Shown here piece by piece: positions 25,486-34,519 of a DNA stretch of 64,000 nt. The notes beneath the pieces are model-generated. The model had not been told where the DNA came from, made no database searches, and worked only from the letters and a program-made list of their open reading frames with translations. A program made the translations under genes and the position numbers. Each line of letters starts with the position of its first letter. Positions within the stretch are counted from its first letter, which is position 1. The stretch covers positions 2,356,001-2,420,000 of the forward strand of contig OZ220709.1 of assembly GCA_965116665.1 (NCBI GenBank). The letters are read 5' to 3'. The DNA comes from Aldehydirespirator sp965116665 (GTDB taxonomy: Bacteria > Actinomycetota > Acidimicrobiia > Acidimicrobiales > Aldehydirespiratoraceae).

Positions 25486-28029
25486 CTAGAGCCGGTGGTC
25501 GACGGGCTCGCTCTCTAGTGCGAGCACCCCGAACACGCACTCGTGGACCCGGGCAAGGTGCTCGTTGGCGACGAACCGGTCGAGGGCCTCGATTCCGAGC
25601 GCGAACTCGCGCCGGGCCAGCGACGACTTGCGGCCCAGCGACCGCTGTCGCAGCCGTTCGAGGTTGGCGGTCTCGAGGTACTCCGGGCCGTAGATGATGC
25701 GCAGGTACTGTTGGCCGCGGCATTTCACGCCGGGCTGGACGAATCCCTTGCTGGTGTCCACGATCGTCTCGGCCGGCTTGAGGACCACGCCTTCTGATCC
25801 GTCGGCGGTCAGCGAATGCCACCAGTCCGTTGCCTGCTGCACTGCGGTCTCATGATCCAGGGGCACGAACCGGCGGTCGGTGCGGCGGAGCATCCCAGGA
25901 TCCTGGTCCACCAGCCCGTCGATCTCCTCGAGATGCCATCTGTGGGGGCGGCGGGCCAGCACCTCGCCCTCCGCCGCGAGGATCTGGAACGGGGCGATCT
26001 CGATGCCGTCGGTGCCGTCAACCTCCCAGCAGTACCTCCGGTACGCGTCGATATAGGCCCCGAGATGCCCGGCTCGACGGGCGGTCCGGGCTGCGAGGGC
26101 TTCGACGTCGACGCCTCGCCGGGCCGCGCCGGCCATCGAGCCGCGTGCCGCGGCGAGCGCGGCCGCGCCAGCCGCGCCGGTGGCCGCATACAGCCGCTGA
26201 ATCAGAGGGGCTGCCTTGGCCGACCACGGCAACACCTCCGCATCGAGGATGAGCCAGTCGGTGCCGAGCCGATCCCACAGCCCCGCCGCGCCGGCCGCGG
26301 CGCGGACGCGATCGAGCACCGCACCGGTCACCGCAGCCTCGGCGAAGAAGGGCCTGCCGGTGCGGGTGACGATCACCCCGGCTTCGTCGTTGGAGATGCC
26401 GAACCGCGAGAGGGCTGCGTCGGCGCTGCGGGCGGCCACGACCACAGCCCGCGAGCCCATGTGCTTCTCCTGGACCACCACTTCGGCGACCCCGGCCCTG
26501 CGGAAGTAGGAGAACGCCTCGTCGGGATGCTCGAGGCAGTCGTCGCGGCGCGAGGCCGCGGCGGGTGCCATGGTGGGCGGCAGGTGGACGAGCCACCGCG
26601 GGTCGACCGCGAAGCGGCTCATCACTTCGAGGGCGGCGCTCGACCGCTCGGCTTCGATCAGCACCCGGCCCGCCAGCGTCGTGTCCACATGGTGCTTGCC
26701 CAGCACATCGCCGACGTCGAGCAGCAACGACGGCCGCGCCGGCGCGCCGTCGGCCGAGCCGGCGGGCCGGATCGGCTCATAGTGCTCGGCCACGGCGGGC
26801 ACCGACACCAGTTCGCGCTCGGGCCAGCGCAGCGCGGTGAGCTCGCCCCCGAAGACCGCCCCGGTGTCTACGCAGATCGTGTTGTTGACCCATTCGGCCA
26901 CCGGGACCGGCGTGTGGCCGTACACGACTGAGGCCTCGCCCCGGTAGTCCTCGGCCCACCGGTACCGCACCGGCAGCCCGAACTCGTCGGTCTCGCCGTC
27001 GGTGTCGCCGTACAGCGCGAGGTCCCGCACCCGGCCCGACGAGCGCCCGTGATACCGCTCGGGCAGGCCCGCGTGGGCAACCACCAGGCGGCCGCCGTCG
27101 AGCACGTAGTGGCTGATGAGACCGTCGATGAACCGGGACACCCGTTCGGTGAACTCGGGGGCGCGCCGCTGGAGCTGCTCGAGCGACTCGGCGAGCCCGT
27201 GCGACACCGTGACGTTGCGTCCCGCCAGGGCCCGGCTCAGCTTGACCTCGTGGTTGCCCGCGATGCACAGCGCGCTGCCGGCAGCCACCATCGACATGGC
27301 GACATCGAGCACTTCGGCGACGGCGGGACCCCGGTCGACGAGATCACCCAGAAAGACCGTCCGCCGGCCCTCGGGATGCACGATCGGGTCGGCACCGGTG
27401 TCGTAGCCCAGCCGGTCGAGCAGGCTCAGCAGCTCGCCATGGCAGCCGTGGACATCGCCGATGATGTCGAACGGGCCGGTGTCGTCCCGGCGGTCGCTCC
27501 AGATCCTGGTGCGAGCCAACTCGACGGAGTCGAGTTCTTCGGTGGATCCGAGCGTGTAGACCCTGGTGAAGCGCTCCTTGCGCAGCCGCTTCGCGCCCCG
27601 TCGCAGCGTGTCGTGCTGGCGCTTGATGGCATGCGGGGGCGTTCGGCGGTCCCGGCGCTGCTCGTTGTGTTCAATGCAGGCGGCCACCGGCAGGTCGAAC
27701 ACGATGGCTGTCGCGAGCACGTCCCACCGTCGCGCCAGTTCGACGACGGCCTTGCGGTCCTCGGGCTTGACGTTGGTCGCGTCGACCACCGTGAGCCGGC
27801 CTATCTCGAGGCGCTTGTCGACGATGGTGCGGAGCAGGTCGAAGGCGGCTGCGGTCACGGACTGGTCGGTCTCGTCGTCACCGACGAGGGCCCGGCACCG
27901 GTCGCTGGACACGATCTCGGTGGGGGCGAAGTGCCGCCGGGCGAACGTCGACTTGCCGGAGCCGGACGCGCCGCACAGCACGACGAGCCCGACTTCGGGG
28001 ACCTCGATGCGGGTGAGCCGGCGTCTCAC
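25486..28029 (-). CDS. pnkp: Bacterial polynucleotide kinase-phosphatase-ligase of the RNA repair system
   Basis: RNA end-healing and -sealing enzyme of the Hen1-Pnkp pathway, 847 residues from the GTG at 28029. Domains: 5'-kinase with P-loop GASGSGKSTFA; metallophosphoesterase 2',3'-phosphatase with GDVHGCHGELL, GDLVDRGP and GNHE; then an adenylyltransferase-like ligase with the nucleotidyl lysine in EKHMGSRA and motif EGVVLKP. The frame is open to 28134, but that would overlap hen1 by 86 bp and adds non-family residues. Family proteins begin like RRRLTRIEVPE, so 28029 is preferred. Follows hen1 by 19 bp; same operon. Confidence 0.92.
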   Translation of the reverse strand: MRRRLTRIEVPEVGLVVLCGASGSGKSTFARRHFAPTEIVSSDRCRALVGDDETDQSVTAAAFDLLRTIVDKRLEIGRLTVVDATNVKPEDRKAVVELARRWDVLATAIVFDLPVAACIEHNEQRRDRRTPPHAIKRQHDTLRRGAKRLRKERFTRVYTLGSTEELDSVELARTRIWSDRRDDTGPFDIIGDVHGCHGELLSLLDRLGYDTGADPIVHPEGRRTVFLGDLVDRGPAVAEVLDVAMSMVAAGSALCIAGNHEVKLSRALAGRNVTVSHGLAESLEQLQRRAPEFTERVSRFIDGLISHYVLDGGRLVVAHAGLPERYHGRSSGRVRDLALYGDTDGETDEFGLPVRYRWAEDYRGEASVVYGHTPVPVAEWVNNTICVDTGAVFGGELTALRWPERELVSVPAVAEHYEPIRPAGSADGAPARPSLLLDVGDVLGKHHVDTTLAGRVLIEAERSSAALEVMSRFAVDPRWLVHLPPTMAPAAASRRDDCLEHPDEAFSYFRRAGVAEVVVQEKHMGSRAVVVAARSADAALSRFGISNDEAGVIVTRTGRPFFAEAAVTGAVLDRVRAAAGAAGLWDRLGTDWLILDAEVLPWSAKAAPLIQRLYAATGAAGAAALAAARGSMAGAARRGVDVEALAARTARRAGHLGAYIDAYRRYCWEVDGTDGIEIAPFQILAAEGEVLARRPHRWHLEEIDGLVDQDPGMLRRTDRRFVPLDHETAVQQATDWWHSLTADGSEGVVLKPAETIVDTSKGFVQPGVKCRGQQYLRIIYGPEYLETANLERLRQRSLGRKSSLARREFALGIEALDRFVANEHLARVHECVFGVLALESEPVDHRL

Positions 28030-28048
28030 GGCGATCGTCGCAGCCGTC

Positions 28049-29437
28049 TCATCGGCGGAACACCGCCATCTGCGTGGGCGACCCGCAGGCCGGGTCGACG
28101 GGACCCACGGCGCTGATCTCGACGCGGTAGCCAAAGCGCTCCGACACGTCCCGGGTCCACGTCTCGAACTCGTCGCGAGTCCATTCGAAGCGATGATCCT
28201 CGTGGCGCAAGCCCCCCGTGTGGAGGTCCTCGAAGTTCACGTTGTACTCCCGGTTCGGGGTGGTGAGCACCACCGACGACGCCGCGATGTGGCCGAACAC
28301 GACTTCGGCGAAGACGTCGAGGCGTTCGGGGTCGAGGTGCTCGACGACCTCGGTGACCGTCGCCACATCGAAGCCCCGCAACCGTGAATCGGTGTAGGTC
28401 AAAGCACCCTGCAACAGCCGGATCCGTTCCCGGCGACGCTCAGACATCTGGTCGATCTTGAGACGCCGCTCAGCTCGCTCCAGCGCTCCGATCGACGCGT
28501 CGATGCCCACCGCCTCGGTCACCGACGGCTCGACTATCAGCCGTTCGAGCAGCCGGCCCTCGCCGCATCCGAGGTCGACAACCCTTCCCGCCCCCACGTT
28601 CCGCACCGCCTCGAGCACCGCTTCGAGCCGTTGTTCGCCCAGGCGGATCGGCTGCTCCGCAGCTTGCTCGACCGCGTCGCGCTGCGCGTCGAGGAGGTCG
28701 GAGTCCTCGCCGGCCTCGGCGAGCCGTGACAGGGCCTCCCGGGTGTATTCGGGAAACCGCAGGTACCGGCGGGTGATCAGGTCCGATTCGGGATGCGACC
28801 TGAGCCAGTCGCCGCCCCGCAGCAGCAGCTTGTCCACCTCGTCGGGGCCGATCCAGTAGTGCTTGGCGTCGTCGAGCACGGGGAGCAGCACGTAGAGATG
28901 CTCCAGGCAGGAGCGCACGGTATGGCGCCCGACCAGCCGGGCCGACACGCAGCGGCTGTCGCCCCACGCCGGGAACCGGGAGTCCAGCGCGATCGGCGTG
29001 CACTCGACCTCGTAGCCCAACGGGTTGAAGAGCCGCCGCAGGATCGCCTGCCCGCCCCGCAGCGGCAGCACCGGCAGGCCGATCTCGAGATCGAGCGGCT
29101 GAGCCACCAGTTCGGGTCGGTCCTTGCAGGTCCCGTTCAAGGCGGTCCGGAAGAGCTTGCCCAGCGCGACGCTCAGCATCGACGAAGCCACGTAGGGCCG
29201 ATCACTCAAATAGGGCTCGAGGCCTTGGGCTCGGCGCCCTCTGCGGTGCCGCGCCAGACCTACGGGATCGATCTCCACGTACGTCGCCGCGGTGCAACGC
29301 CGCTCGCCGGCCTCAGGGTAGAAGACGTGGGCCCGCCCGAACCCGACATCGACTGAGCGCACCCGATCGGGGTGCTTGTGCAGCAGGTACCCCAGGTCGG
29401 TCGCCACCGGCGTCGTCGAAGTCACCGAGACCAGCAT
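28049..29437 (-). CDS. hen1: 3'-terminal RNA ribose 2'-O-methyltransferase Hen1
   Basis: Methylates the 2'-OH at the repair site of cleaved RNA so that the same toxin cannot cut it again. 462 residues from the ATG at 29437. The N-terminal domain peculiar to bacterial Hen1 begins MLVSVTSTTPVATDLGYLLH. The C-terminal methyltransferase has DLGCGEGRLL as the SAM site and EVVEHL with the metal-binding Glu and His, then RHEDHRFEWT. Bacterial Hen1 works with Pnkp, which is directly downstream. A TTG at 29452 is a less likely start. Confidence 0.92.
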   Translation of the reverse strand: MLVSVTSTTPVATDLGYLLHKHPDRVRSVDVGFGRAHVFYPEAGERRCTAATYVEIDPVGLARHRRGRRAQGLEPYLSDRPYVASSMLSVALGKLFRTALNGTCKDRPELVAQPLDLEIGLPVLPLRGGQAILRRLFNPLGYEVECTPIALDSRFPAWGDSRCVSARLVGRHTVRSCLEHLYVLLPVLDDAKHYWIGPDEVDKLLLRGGDWLRSHPESDLITRRYLRFPEYTREALSRLAEAGEDSDLLDAQRDAVEQAAEQPIRLGEQRLEAVLEAVRNVGAGRVVDLGCGEGRLLERLIVEPSVTEAVGIDASIGALERAERRLKIDQMSERRRERIRLLQGALTYTDSRLRGFDVATVTEVVEHLDPERLDVFAEVVFGHIAASSVVLTTPNREYNVNFEDLHTGGLRHEDHRFEWTRDEFETWTRDVSERFGYRVEISAVGPVDPACGSPTQMAVFRR

Positions 29438-29471
29438 GGATCTGCCATTCAATCCGACGGGACCGGCGCGC

Positions 29472-30359
29472 TCATGCCCGCATCCCGTCCGCAGGCGGGC
29501 CCGCCGGTGCGTCTTCGAGGATCAGCTGACCGACCGCGGTGTTGCTGGCCGGCACGTGGTACAGCCGGTGGACCTCGGTGGGTGCGCCGCCCCCGGCGAG
29601 GTCGGCCATGGCGCCGCGGGCCACGAGCCACATCACCAGCTCGATCCCCTCGGATCCGGCCTCGCGCACGTACTCGACGTGCTCGACCGCGGCCTGCGCC
29701 TCGGGGTCGTCGATTATCCGCTCGAGGAACTCGTTGTCCCACCTCTGGTTGATCAGGCCGGCCCGGGGCCCCTGGAGCTGATGGCTCATGCCGCCGGTGC
29801 CCCAGACCTGCACTTCGAGGTCGTCGTCGTAGCTCTCGACGGCACGGCGCAGCGCCTTGCCGAGCTCCAGGCAGCGGCGCCCCGACGGGACGGGGTACTG
29901 CACCACGTTGACGACCAGCGGGATGACGGCACACGGCCATGCGTCGGGCCGGCCGAACATGATCGACAGGGGCACGGTGCAGCCGTGGTCGACGTCCATG
30001 TCGTTGACCAGGGTCAGGTCGAAGTCGTCGCGGATGACCGAGTGGGCGATGTGGGCCGACAGTGCCGGGTGCCCGATGGCCGGCGGCACCGGCCGGGCGC
30101 CCCAGCCCTCGTCGGCCGGCTCGTACCGCGCCGACATGCCGAGGGCGAAGGTCGGCACGATCTCGAGGCTGAAGGCGTTGGCGTGATCGTTGAAGACCAG
30201 CACGACCACGTCGGGCGGGTTGGCCGCCATCCATTGCCGTGCGGGCTCGTAGCCGGCGAACAGCGGCGCGTAGTAGGGCTCCGACGTCTTGTGCAGGTCC
30301 ATGGCCACACCGATGGCGGGCACGTGGCTGGTGTAGACGCTCGCGGTGATCCTCGCCAT
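29472..30359 (-). CDS. ligB: Protocatechuate 4,5-dioxygenase beta subunit
   Basis: Catalytic subunit of a class III extradiol dioxygenase, opening the ring of protocatechuate (or a close catechol) between carbons 4 and 5. 295 residues; the N-terminus has TSHVPAIG with the iron-binding His, then FNDHANAF with the second His pair, and GTGGMSHQLQGPRAGLINQ near the middle. The ATG at 30359 is 2 bp after the ligA stop, so the two are coupled. It lies downstream of ligA as in Sphingomonas-type clusters. Confidence 0.9.
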   Translation of the reverse strand: MARITASVYTSHVPAIGVAMDLHKTSEPYYAPLFAGYEPARQWMAANPPDVVVLVFNDHANAFSLEIVPTFALGMSARYEPADEGWGARPVPPAIGHPALSAHIAHSVIRDDFDLTLVNDMDVDHGCTVPLSIMFGRPDAWPCAVIPLVVNVVQYPVPSGRRCLELGKALRRAVESYDDDLEVQVWGTGGMSHQLQGPRAGLINQRWDNEFLERIIDDPEAQAAVEHVEYVREAGSEGIELVMWLVARGAMADLAGGGAPTEVHRLYHVPASNTAVGQLILEDAPAGPPADGMRA

Positions 30360-30361
30360 GG

Positions 30362-30760
30362 TCAGCGCCGGTCCTCCCACTCGTGCAGGTAGCGGTTGCC
30401 GTCGGGCGGGCGGCCGCCGCCGAGCATCATCTCGGTGTGGGCGTCGGCGTCGTTCTCCGTCATCGAGCTCACGATCTGCACGTAGTCGAGCCCGTCGGTG
30501 GCGCCGATCTTGGCCAGGAAGTAGATGTTCCCGCCCAACTCGATCATGCGATTGAAGTCCCTGTCCAGCACGGCCTGCTTCTGATCGGCGGTCATGGGCC
30601 ACTCGTCGAGGTAGGCCTCCTCGCCCGCTCTGAACCGATCCCGGTTGGCGGCCTCGATCAGCGACATGGCGAACTGGTTGAGGTGGTACCCCTTGGCGGC
30701 CTGGTCGGTGTCGAAGACGGTCGTCCCCGGGATGTCGAGGTACGGCTTGTCGAGTGCCAT
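30362..30760 (-). CDS. ligA: Protocatechuate 4,5-dioxygenase alpha subunit
   Basis: Small helical subunit, 132 residues, with the LigA features GTTVFDTDQAAKGYHLNQF, the ~FMTADQKQAVLDRD-type segment (PMTADQKQAVLDRDFNRM) and GGNIYFLAKIGATDG. It covers the active site of LigB. Starts at the ATG at 30760. Directly upstream of ligB and divergent from ligC, across a 136-bp gap holding a short ACGCCC/GGGCGT hairpin at 30811-30825. Confidence 0.9.
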   Translation of the reverse strand: MALDKPYLDIPGTTVFDTDQAAKGYHLNQFAMSLIEAANRDRFRAGEEAYLDEWPMTADQKQAVLDRDFNRMIELGGNIYFLAKIGATDGLDYVQIVSSMTENDADAHTEMMLGGGRPPDGNRYLHEWEDRR

Positions 30761-30896
30761 GGTGCTCCGGCGTGCTAGTCGTGGGGCGGGGCCGACATAC
30801 TGCTCGGCTAACGCCCTGCGGGCGTGTCCAGAGGATGCCAGAGTTCTGCGGGGCTCGGCGGAATCGCGCCGCAGCCAGCCGAGGGAGTGATGCGAG

Positions 30897-31847
30897 ATGG
30901 TGAAGGTGGCCATGGTCGGCGTGGGCGCTTTCGGGAACAAGCACCTGGACGCCCTGGCGTCGATTCCCGAGGCCCAGGTGGTCGCCGTCGTCGACCCGGT
31001 GGAGGCCGCGGCCCGCAAGGCGGCCGGCGCCCGCGGCATCGGGCGGGTCGAGACGAGCCTGGACGCCGTGCTGGGCGACGACGGCGTCGACGCGGTGATC
31101 CTGGCCACCCCCACCCCGGTGCACGCCGGACAGGCCATCGCCTGCCTGGAGGCCGGCAAACACGTCGAGGTCGAGATCCCGCTGTGCGACAACCTGGCCG
31201 ACGGCCGGGCCGTCGTGGAGGCCCAGCGGCGCTCGGGCAAGGTCGCGGCCTGCGGGCACACCCGCCGGTTCAACCCCAGCCATCAGTGGGTTCGCGACCG
31301 CATCCGGGCCGGCGAGTTCTCGATCCAGCACATGGACGTGCAGACGTTCTTCTTCCGCCGCACCAACACCAACGCCCTGGGCGAGCCCCGCAGCTGGACC
31401 GACCACCTGCTATGGCACCACGCGGCCCACACCGTCGACCTGTTCCAGTACCAGACCGGCAGCCCCGTCGTCGCGGCCCAGGCCATGCAGGGGCCGATCC
31501 ACGCCGAGCTCGGCATCGCCATGGACATGTCGATCCAGCTCCTCACCGAGGCCGGCCAGCTGTGCACGCTGGCGCTGTCGTTCAACAACGAGGGGCCCTT
31601 CGGGACGTTCTTCCGCTACATCGGCGACACCGGCACCTACATCGCCCGCTACGACGACCTCGTGACCGGCGACGACGAACCCATCGACGTCTCCGGCGTC
31701 GACGTCTCGCTGAACGGCATCGAGCTCCAGGACCGCGACTTCATCGCCTCGATCATCGAGGGACGCGAGCCGGTCGCCGGCGTGGCCTCGGTGCTGCCCT
31801 GCTACGAAGTGCTCCACCAGCTCGAACAGCAGCTCCCGGGCCGCTGA
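30897..31847 (+). CDS. ligC: 4-carboxy-2-hydroxymuconate-6-semialdehyde dehydrogenase
   Basis: Gfo/Idh/MocA-family NADP-dependent dehydrogenase of 316 residues, next step after LigAB, giving 2-pyrone-4,6-dicarboxylate. N-terminal Rossmann motif VGVGAFGNKH; EIPLCDNLADG in place of the usual EKP motif; CGHTRRFNP and HHAAHTVDLFQYQTG in the catalytic domain match LigC closely. GAGGGAG lies eight to ten bases before the ATG. LigI, LigU, LigJ and LigK for the lower pathway are not in the window. Confidence 0.88.
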   Translation: MVKVAMVGVGAFGNKHLDALASIPEAQVVAVVDPVEAAARKAAGARGIGRVETSLDAVLGDDGVDAVILATPTPVHAGQAIACLEAGKHVEVEIPLCDNLADGRAVVEAQRRSGKVAACGHTRRFNPSHQWVRDRIRAGEFSIQHMDVQTFFFRRTNTNALGEPRSWTDHLLWHHAAHTVDLFQYQTGSPVVAAQAMQGPIHAELGIAMDMSIQLLTEAGQLCTLALSFNNEGPFGTFFRYIGDTGTYIARYDDLVTGDDEPIDVSGVDVSLNGIELQDRDFIASIIEGREPVAGVASVLPCYEVLHQLEQQLPGR

Positions 31848-31872
31848 CAGCTGCCGCCGACTCCTCGCCGGA

Positions 31873-32466
31873 TCACCGCCCGGGACGGCTGTCGAGCACT
31901 TCCAGCAAGGCTCGCATGGCCCGGGCCCGGTGGCTGATGGCGTTCTTGGCGGCTGCGCCCATCTCGGCGAAGGTGCGTCCGTCCCCGCCGGCGGGAGCGA
32001 ACACCGGGTCGTAGCCGAAGCCTCCCGAGCCCCGGGGCTCGACGGTGATCACGCCCTCGACGACGCCCTCGGCGGCGAGTTCGGTGCCATCGGGGAAGCA
32101 CACCATGGCCACGGTCCGGAACCGGGCGGTGCGCTGCTCGGGCGGCACCGCGCCCATGTCGGCCATCAGGAGAGCCAGATTCTCGGCGTAGCCGGCGTCG
32201 GGACCGGCGTAACGGGCTGAGTGCACGCCGGGCGCGCCGCCGAGGGCATCGACCTCGAGCCCGGTGTCGTCGGCCAGGGCGGCCGCTCCCGCGAAGCGGC
32301 ACACCGCCTGCGCCTTGAGCCGGGCGTTGCCCACCAGATCGTCGGCGTCCTCGGCCACATCGCCCATCCCTTCGGGCCGGGGCAGCAGCACCGCGTGGCC
32401 GGCCAGCACCTCGGCCATCTCGGCCACCTTGTCGGGATTGGCGCTGGCGCAGATCAGCTCGATCAT
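31873..32466 (-). CDS. rdgB: XTP/dITP diphosphatase (RdgB/HAM1)
   Basis: Cleans the nucleotide pool by hydrolysing dITP, dXTP and ITP to the monophosphates. 197 residues, standard length. Motifs: ICASANPDKVAEM at the N-terminus (NTP recognition), ADDTGLEVDAL with the catalytic Asp, SARYAG, GSGGFGYDPVF, and the closing KNAISHRARAM. Convergent with ligC. It sits 61 bp downstream of rph, a common pairing. Confidence 0.95.
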   Translation of the reverse strand: MIELICASANPDKVAEMAEVLAGHAVLLPRPEGMGDVAEDADDLVGNARLKAQAVCRFAGAAALADDTGLEVDALGGAPGVHSARYAGPDAGYAENLALLMADMGAVPPEQRTARFRTVAMVCFPDGTELAAEGVVEGVITVEPRGSGGFGYDPVFAPAGGDGRTFAEMGAAAKNAISHRARAMRALLEVLDSRPGR

Positions 32467-32527
32467 CTCGACTGGATCCGGTCGGCGAGAACGCGACTCG
32501 GGTGGATGCCGGTCCTCGGCCCGCCGA

Positions 32528-33268
32528 TCATCGAGCCGCGGGCGGCTCGGCCAGCACGGCGCGCTGGGCCGCGACGATCTCGGAGATCCCTTTGGTCGCC
32601 AGGTCCAGCAGCTCGTCGAGCTGGACCCGGTCGAAGGGCCGGCCCTCGGCGGTGCCCTGCACCTCGATCAGGCCGCCCGAGCCGGTCATCACCACGTTGA
32701 AGTCCACGTCGGCGCCGGCGTCCTCGGCGTAGGGCAGGTCCAGCAGGGCCACCCCGTCGATCAACCCGACACTCACCGCCGCGCACTCGTCGATGATCGG
32801 CGACGAAACGAGCTCTCCGGCCTGCACCAGCCGGGTGATGGCGTCGTGCAGGGCCAGGAACCCGCCGCAGATGGCCGCGGTGCGGGTGCCGCCGTCGGCC
32901 TGGAGCACGTCACAGTCCACGATCACCTGGCGGGGCCCGAGGGCGTCCAGGTCGACCACGGTGCGCAGCGAGCGTCCGATCAGCCGCTGGATCTCCTTGG
33001 TGCGGCCGCCCACCCGGCGGCTCACCCGCTCGGGGGACGATCCCGGGAGCATCGAGTACTCGGCCGTCAACCAGCCCGAGCCCCGATCGCGAAGCCACCT
33101 GGGGACATCGGTGTCGACCGAGGCGGTGCACAGCACCCGTGTGTCGCCGAAGACGGCCAGCGCCGAGCCGTCGGCCATGGTCGTGTAGTCGCGGCGGAAC
33201 TCCAGCGGTCGCAGTTCATCGACCCGGCGGCCGTCGCCCCGGCGCCCGGCAGCATCGATGGCGCTCAC
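32528..33268 (-). CDS. rph: Ribonuclease PH
   Basis: Phosphorolytic 3'-5' exoribonuclease maturing tRNA 3' ends. 246 residues; RRVDELRPLEF at the start, TRVLCTASVD, SGWLTAEYSMLPGSS, GRTKEIQRLIGRSLR, DCDVLQADGGTRTAAI and DFNVVMTGSGGLIEVQGTAEG are family blocks with the phosphate-binding Arg and Gly residues. Co-directional with rdgB and the MBL hydrolase. Confidence 0.96.
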   Translation of the reverse strand: MSAIDAAGRRGDGRRVDELRPLEFRRDYTTMADGSALAVFGDTRVLCTASVDTDVPRWLRDRGSGWLTAEYSMLPGSSPERVSRRVGGRTKEIQRLIGRSLRTVVDLDALGPRQVIVDCDVLQADGGTRTAAICGGFLALHDAITRLVQAGELVSSPIIDECAAVSVGLIDGVALLDLPYAEDAGADVDFNVVMTGSGGLIEVQGTAEGRPFDRVQLDELLDLATKGISEIVAAQRAVLAEPPAAR

Positions 33269-33287
33269 CTTCCGGCCACCCCCCGCC

Positions 33288-34031
33288 TCAGACCGTGAGC
33301 ACCAGCCCGGGCCGGGCCACTGCGATGTCGCCGTCGAACGCCTCGCTCGCCTCGGCCCGCTGGGTCTCAGGATCGCATCCCGGTGCCAGGTGGGTGAGCA
33401 CCAGGCGCTCGGCCCCGGCCACCGACGCGGCCCGGGCCGCCTCGCGGGCGCTCATGTGGGGGATGCCCTCCCCCTCGTGCTCGCAGCCGTGGCTGGCGTC
33501 GCACATGGCCACGTGGATCCCCTCCCCCAGCGAGCGGAAGTCCCATCCGGGGCCGCTGTCGGAACTGAACGCGAGGCTGCGGCCGCCCGCGTCCACCCTC
33601 GCGGCCAGTGTCTCCACGGGATGGTCGGTGAGGGCGAAGCGCCACTGCTGATCGCCGATGGTCACTTCCGAGGTCGGGTCGATGACTGTCCAGGCCAGCG
33701 GGTCGGTCTTGCCCGATCGCATCACGGTGATGGCCCGGTCCATGGCCCGGGTCTCGGCGGTGCCGTACACCGGGACCTCGCTGCGGGGCACGAACCAGAT
33801 GAACACGTTGCGGATGACCGGCAGCTCCAACCAGTGGTCGGGATGGCAGTGGGTGGTGACGATGGCGGTGACCTCGGCGAGGTCGATCGCCTCCTGCAAC
33901 GGCCCGAGCGTCCCGGGCCCGCAGTCGAGCAGCACTGCGGCGCGGTCGCTTCGCACCAGGTACCCGGTGCAGGGATTGCCGGGTGCGGCGTACGAGCCGC
34001 TGCAACCCAGGACCGTCAGAGTGAGCGACAC
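33288..34031 (-). CDS. MBL-fold metallo-hydrolase
   Basis: Metallo-beta-lactamase-fold protein of 247 residues. Metal motif THCHPDHWLELP (HxHxDH), then CDASHGCEHEGEGIPHMSA and LVLTHLAPG with further metal His. The start LTVLGCSGSYAAPGNPCTGYLV is typical of RNase Z-like and PhnP-like phosphodiesterases. Which substrate it cuts is open. Its place beside rph invites a role in RNA processing, but that is inference. Confidence 0.85.
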   Translation of the reverse strand: MSLTLTVLGCSGSYAAPGNPCTGYLVRSDRAAVLLDCGPGTLGPLQEAIDLAEVTAIVTTHCHPDHWLELPVIRNVFIWFVPRSEVPVYGTAETRAMDRAITVMRSGKTDPLAWTVIDPTSEVTIGDQQWRFALTDHPVETLAARVDAGGRSLAFSSDSGPGWDFRSLGEGIHVAMCDASHGCEHEGEGIPHMSAREAARAASVAGAERLVLTHLAPGCDPETQRAEASEAFDGDIAVARPGLVLTV

Positions 34032-34070
34032 CGGTGATCCCTCGATTCGAGGCGGTGCAGGCGCTACGGC

Positions 34071-34232
34071 CTAGCGCTCCTCCTTGAACACCACGTGTTT
34101 GCGGATCACCGGGTCGTATTTCTTGAGCTCGATCCGGTGGCGGGTGTTGGTCTTGTTCTTGGTGGTCACGTAGGTGTAGCCGGTACCGGCGGTGGACCGC
34201 AGCTTGATGATGGGACGCTTGTCGCTGGCCAT
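34071..34232 (-). CDS. rpmG: 50S ribosomal protein L33
   Basis: 53 residues beginning MASDKRPIIKLRSTAGTGYT, with the KNKTNTRHRIELKKYDP block and closing RKHVVFKEE. It has no Cys pairs, so it is the zinc-independent form. It starts 15 bp after the rpmB stop. Confidence 0.95.
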   Translation of the reverse strand: MASDKRPIIKLRSTAGTGYTYVTTKNKTNTRHRIELKKYDPVIRKHVVFKEER

Positions 34233-34247
34233 CGCCGTCTCCTCGCT

Positions 34248-34484
34248 CTAGATCTTGCGGCCGTTGCGGCGCATCTCTGCCACCACGCTCTCGATGCCGC
34301 GCTTGTCGATGGTCTTGATGGCCTTGGTGCTCAACCGCAGCTTGATCCAGCGCTTCTCGCTGGGCAGGTAGTAGCGCTTGGTCTGGACGTTGGGGTCCCA
34401 GCGGCGGCTGGAGCGTCGATGCGAATGCGAGAGCTGCTTGCCGAACCGCGGCTTCTTGCCGGTGACCTGGCAGATCTTGGACAT
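34248..34484 (-). CDS. rpmB: 50S ribosomal protein L28
   Basis: 78 residues from the ATG at 34484: MSKICQVTGKKPRFGKQLSH, then RRWDPNVQTKRYYL and KLRLSTKAIKTIDKRGI. Only one Cys is present, so it is a zinc-free form. The rpmB-rpmG order is common in bacteria. The start at 34484 gives the standard length; an upstream in-frame extension to 34520 is unlikely. Confidence 0.95.
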   Translation of the reverse strand: MSKICQVTGKKPRFGKQLSHSHRRSSRRWDPNVQTKRYYLPSEKRWIKLRLSTKAIKTIDKRGIESVVAEMRRNGRKI

Positions 34485-34519
34485 TCGAAGAAGGGTAGCG
34501 ACCTGCCGCCCCCTCTCCA

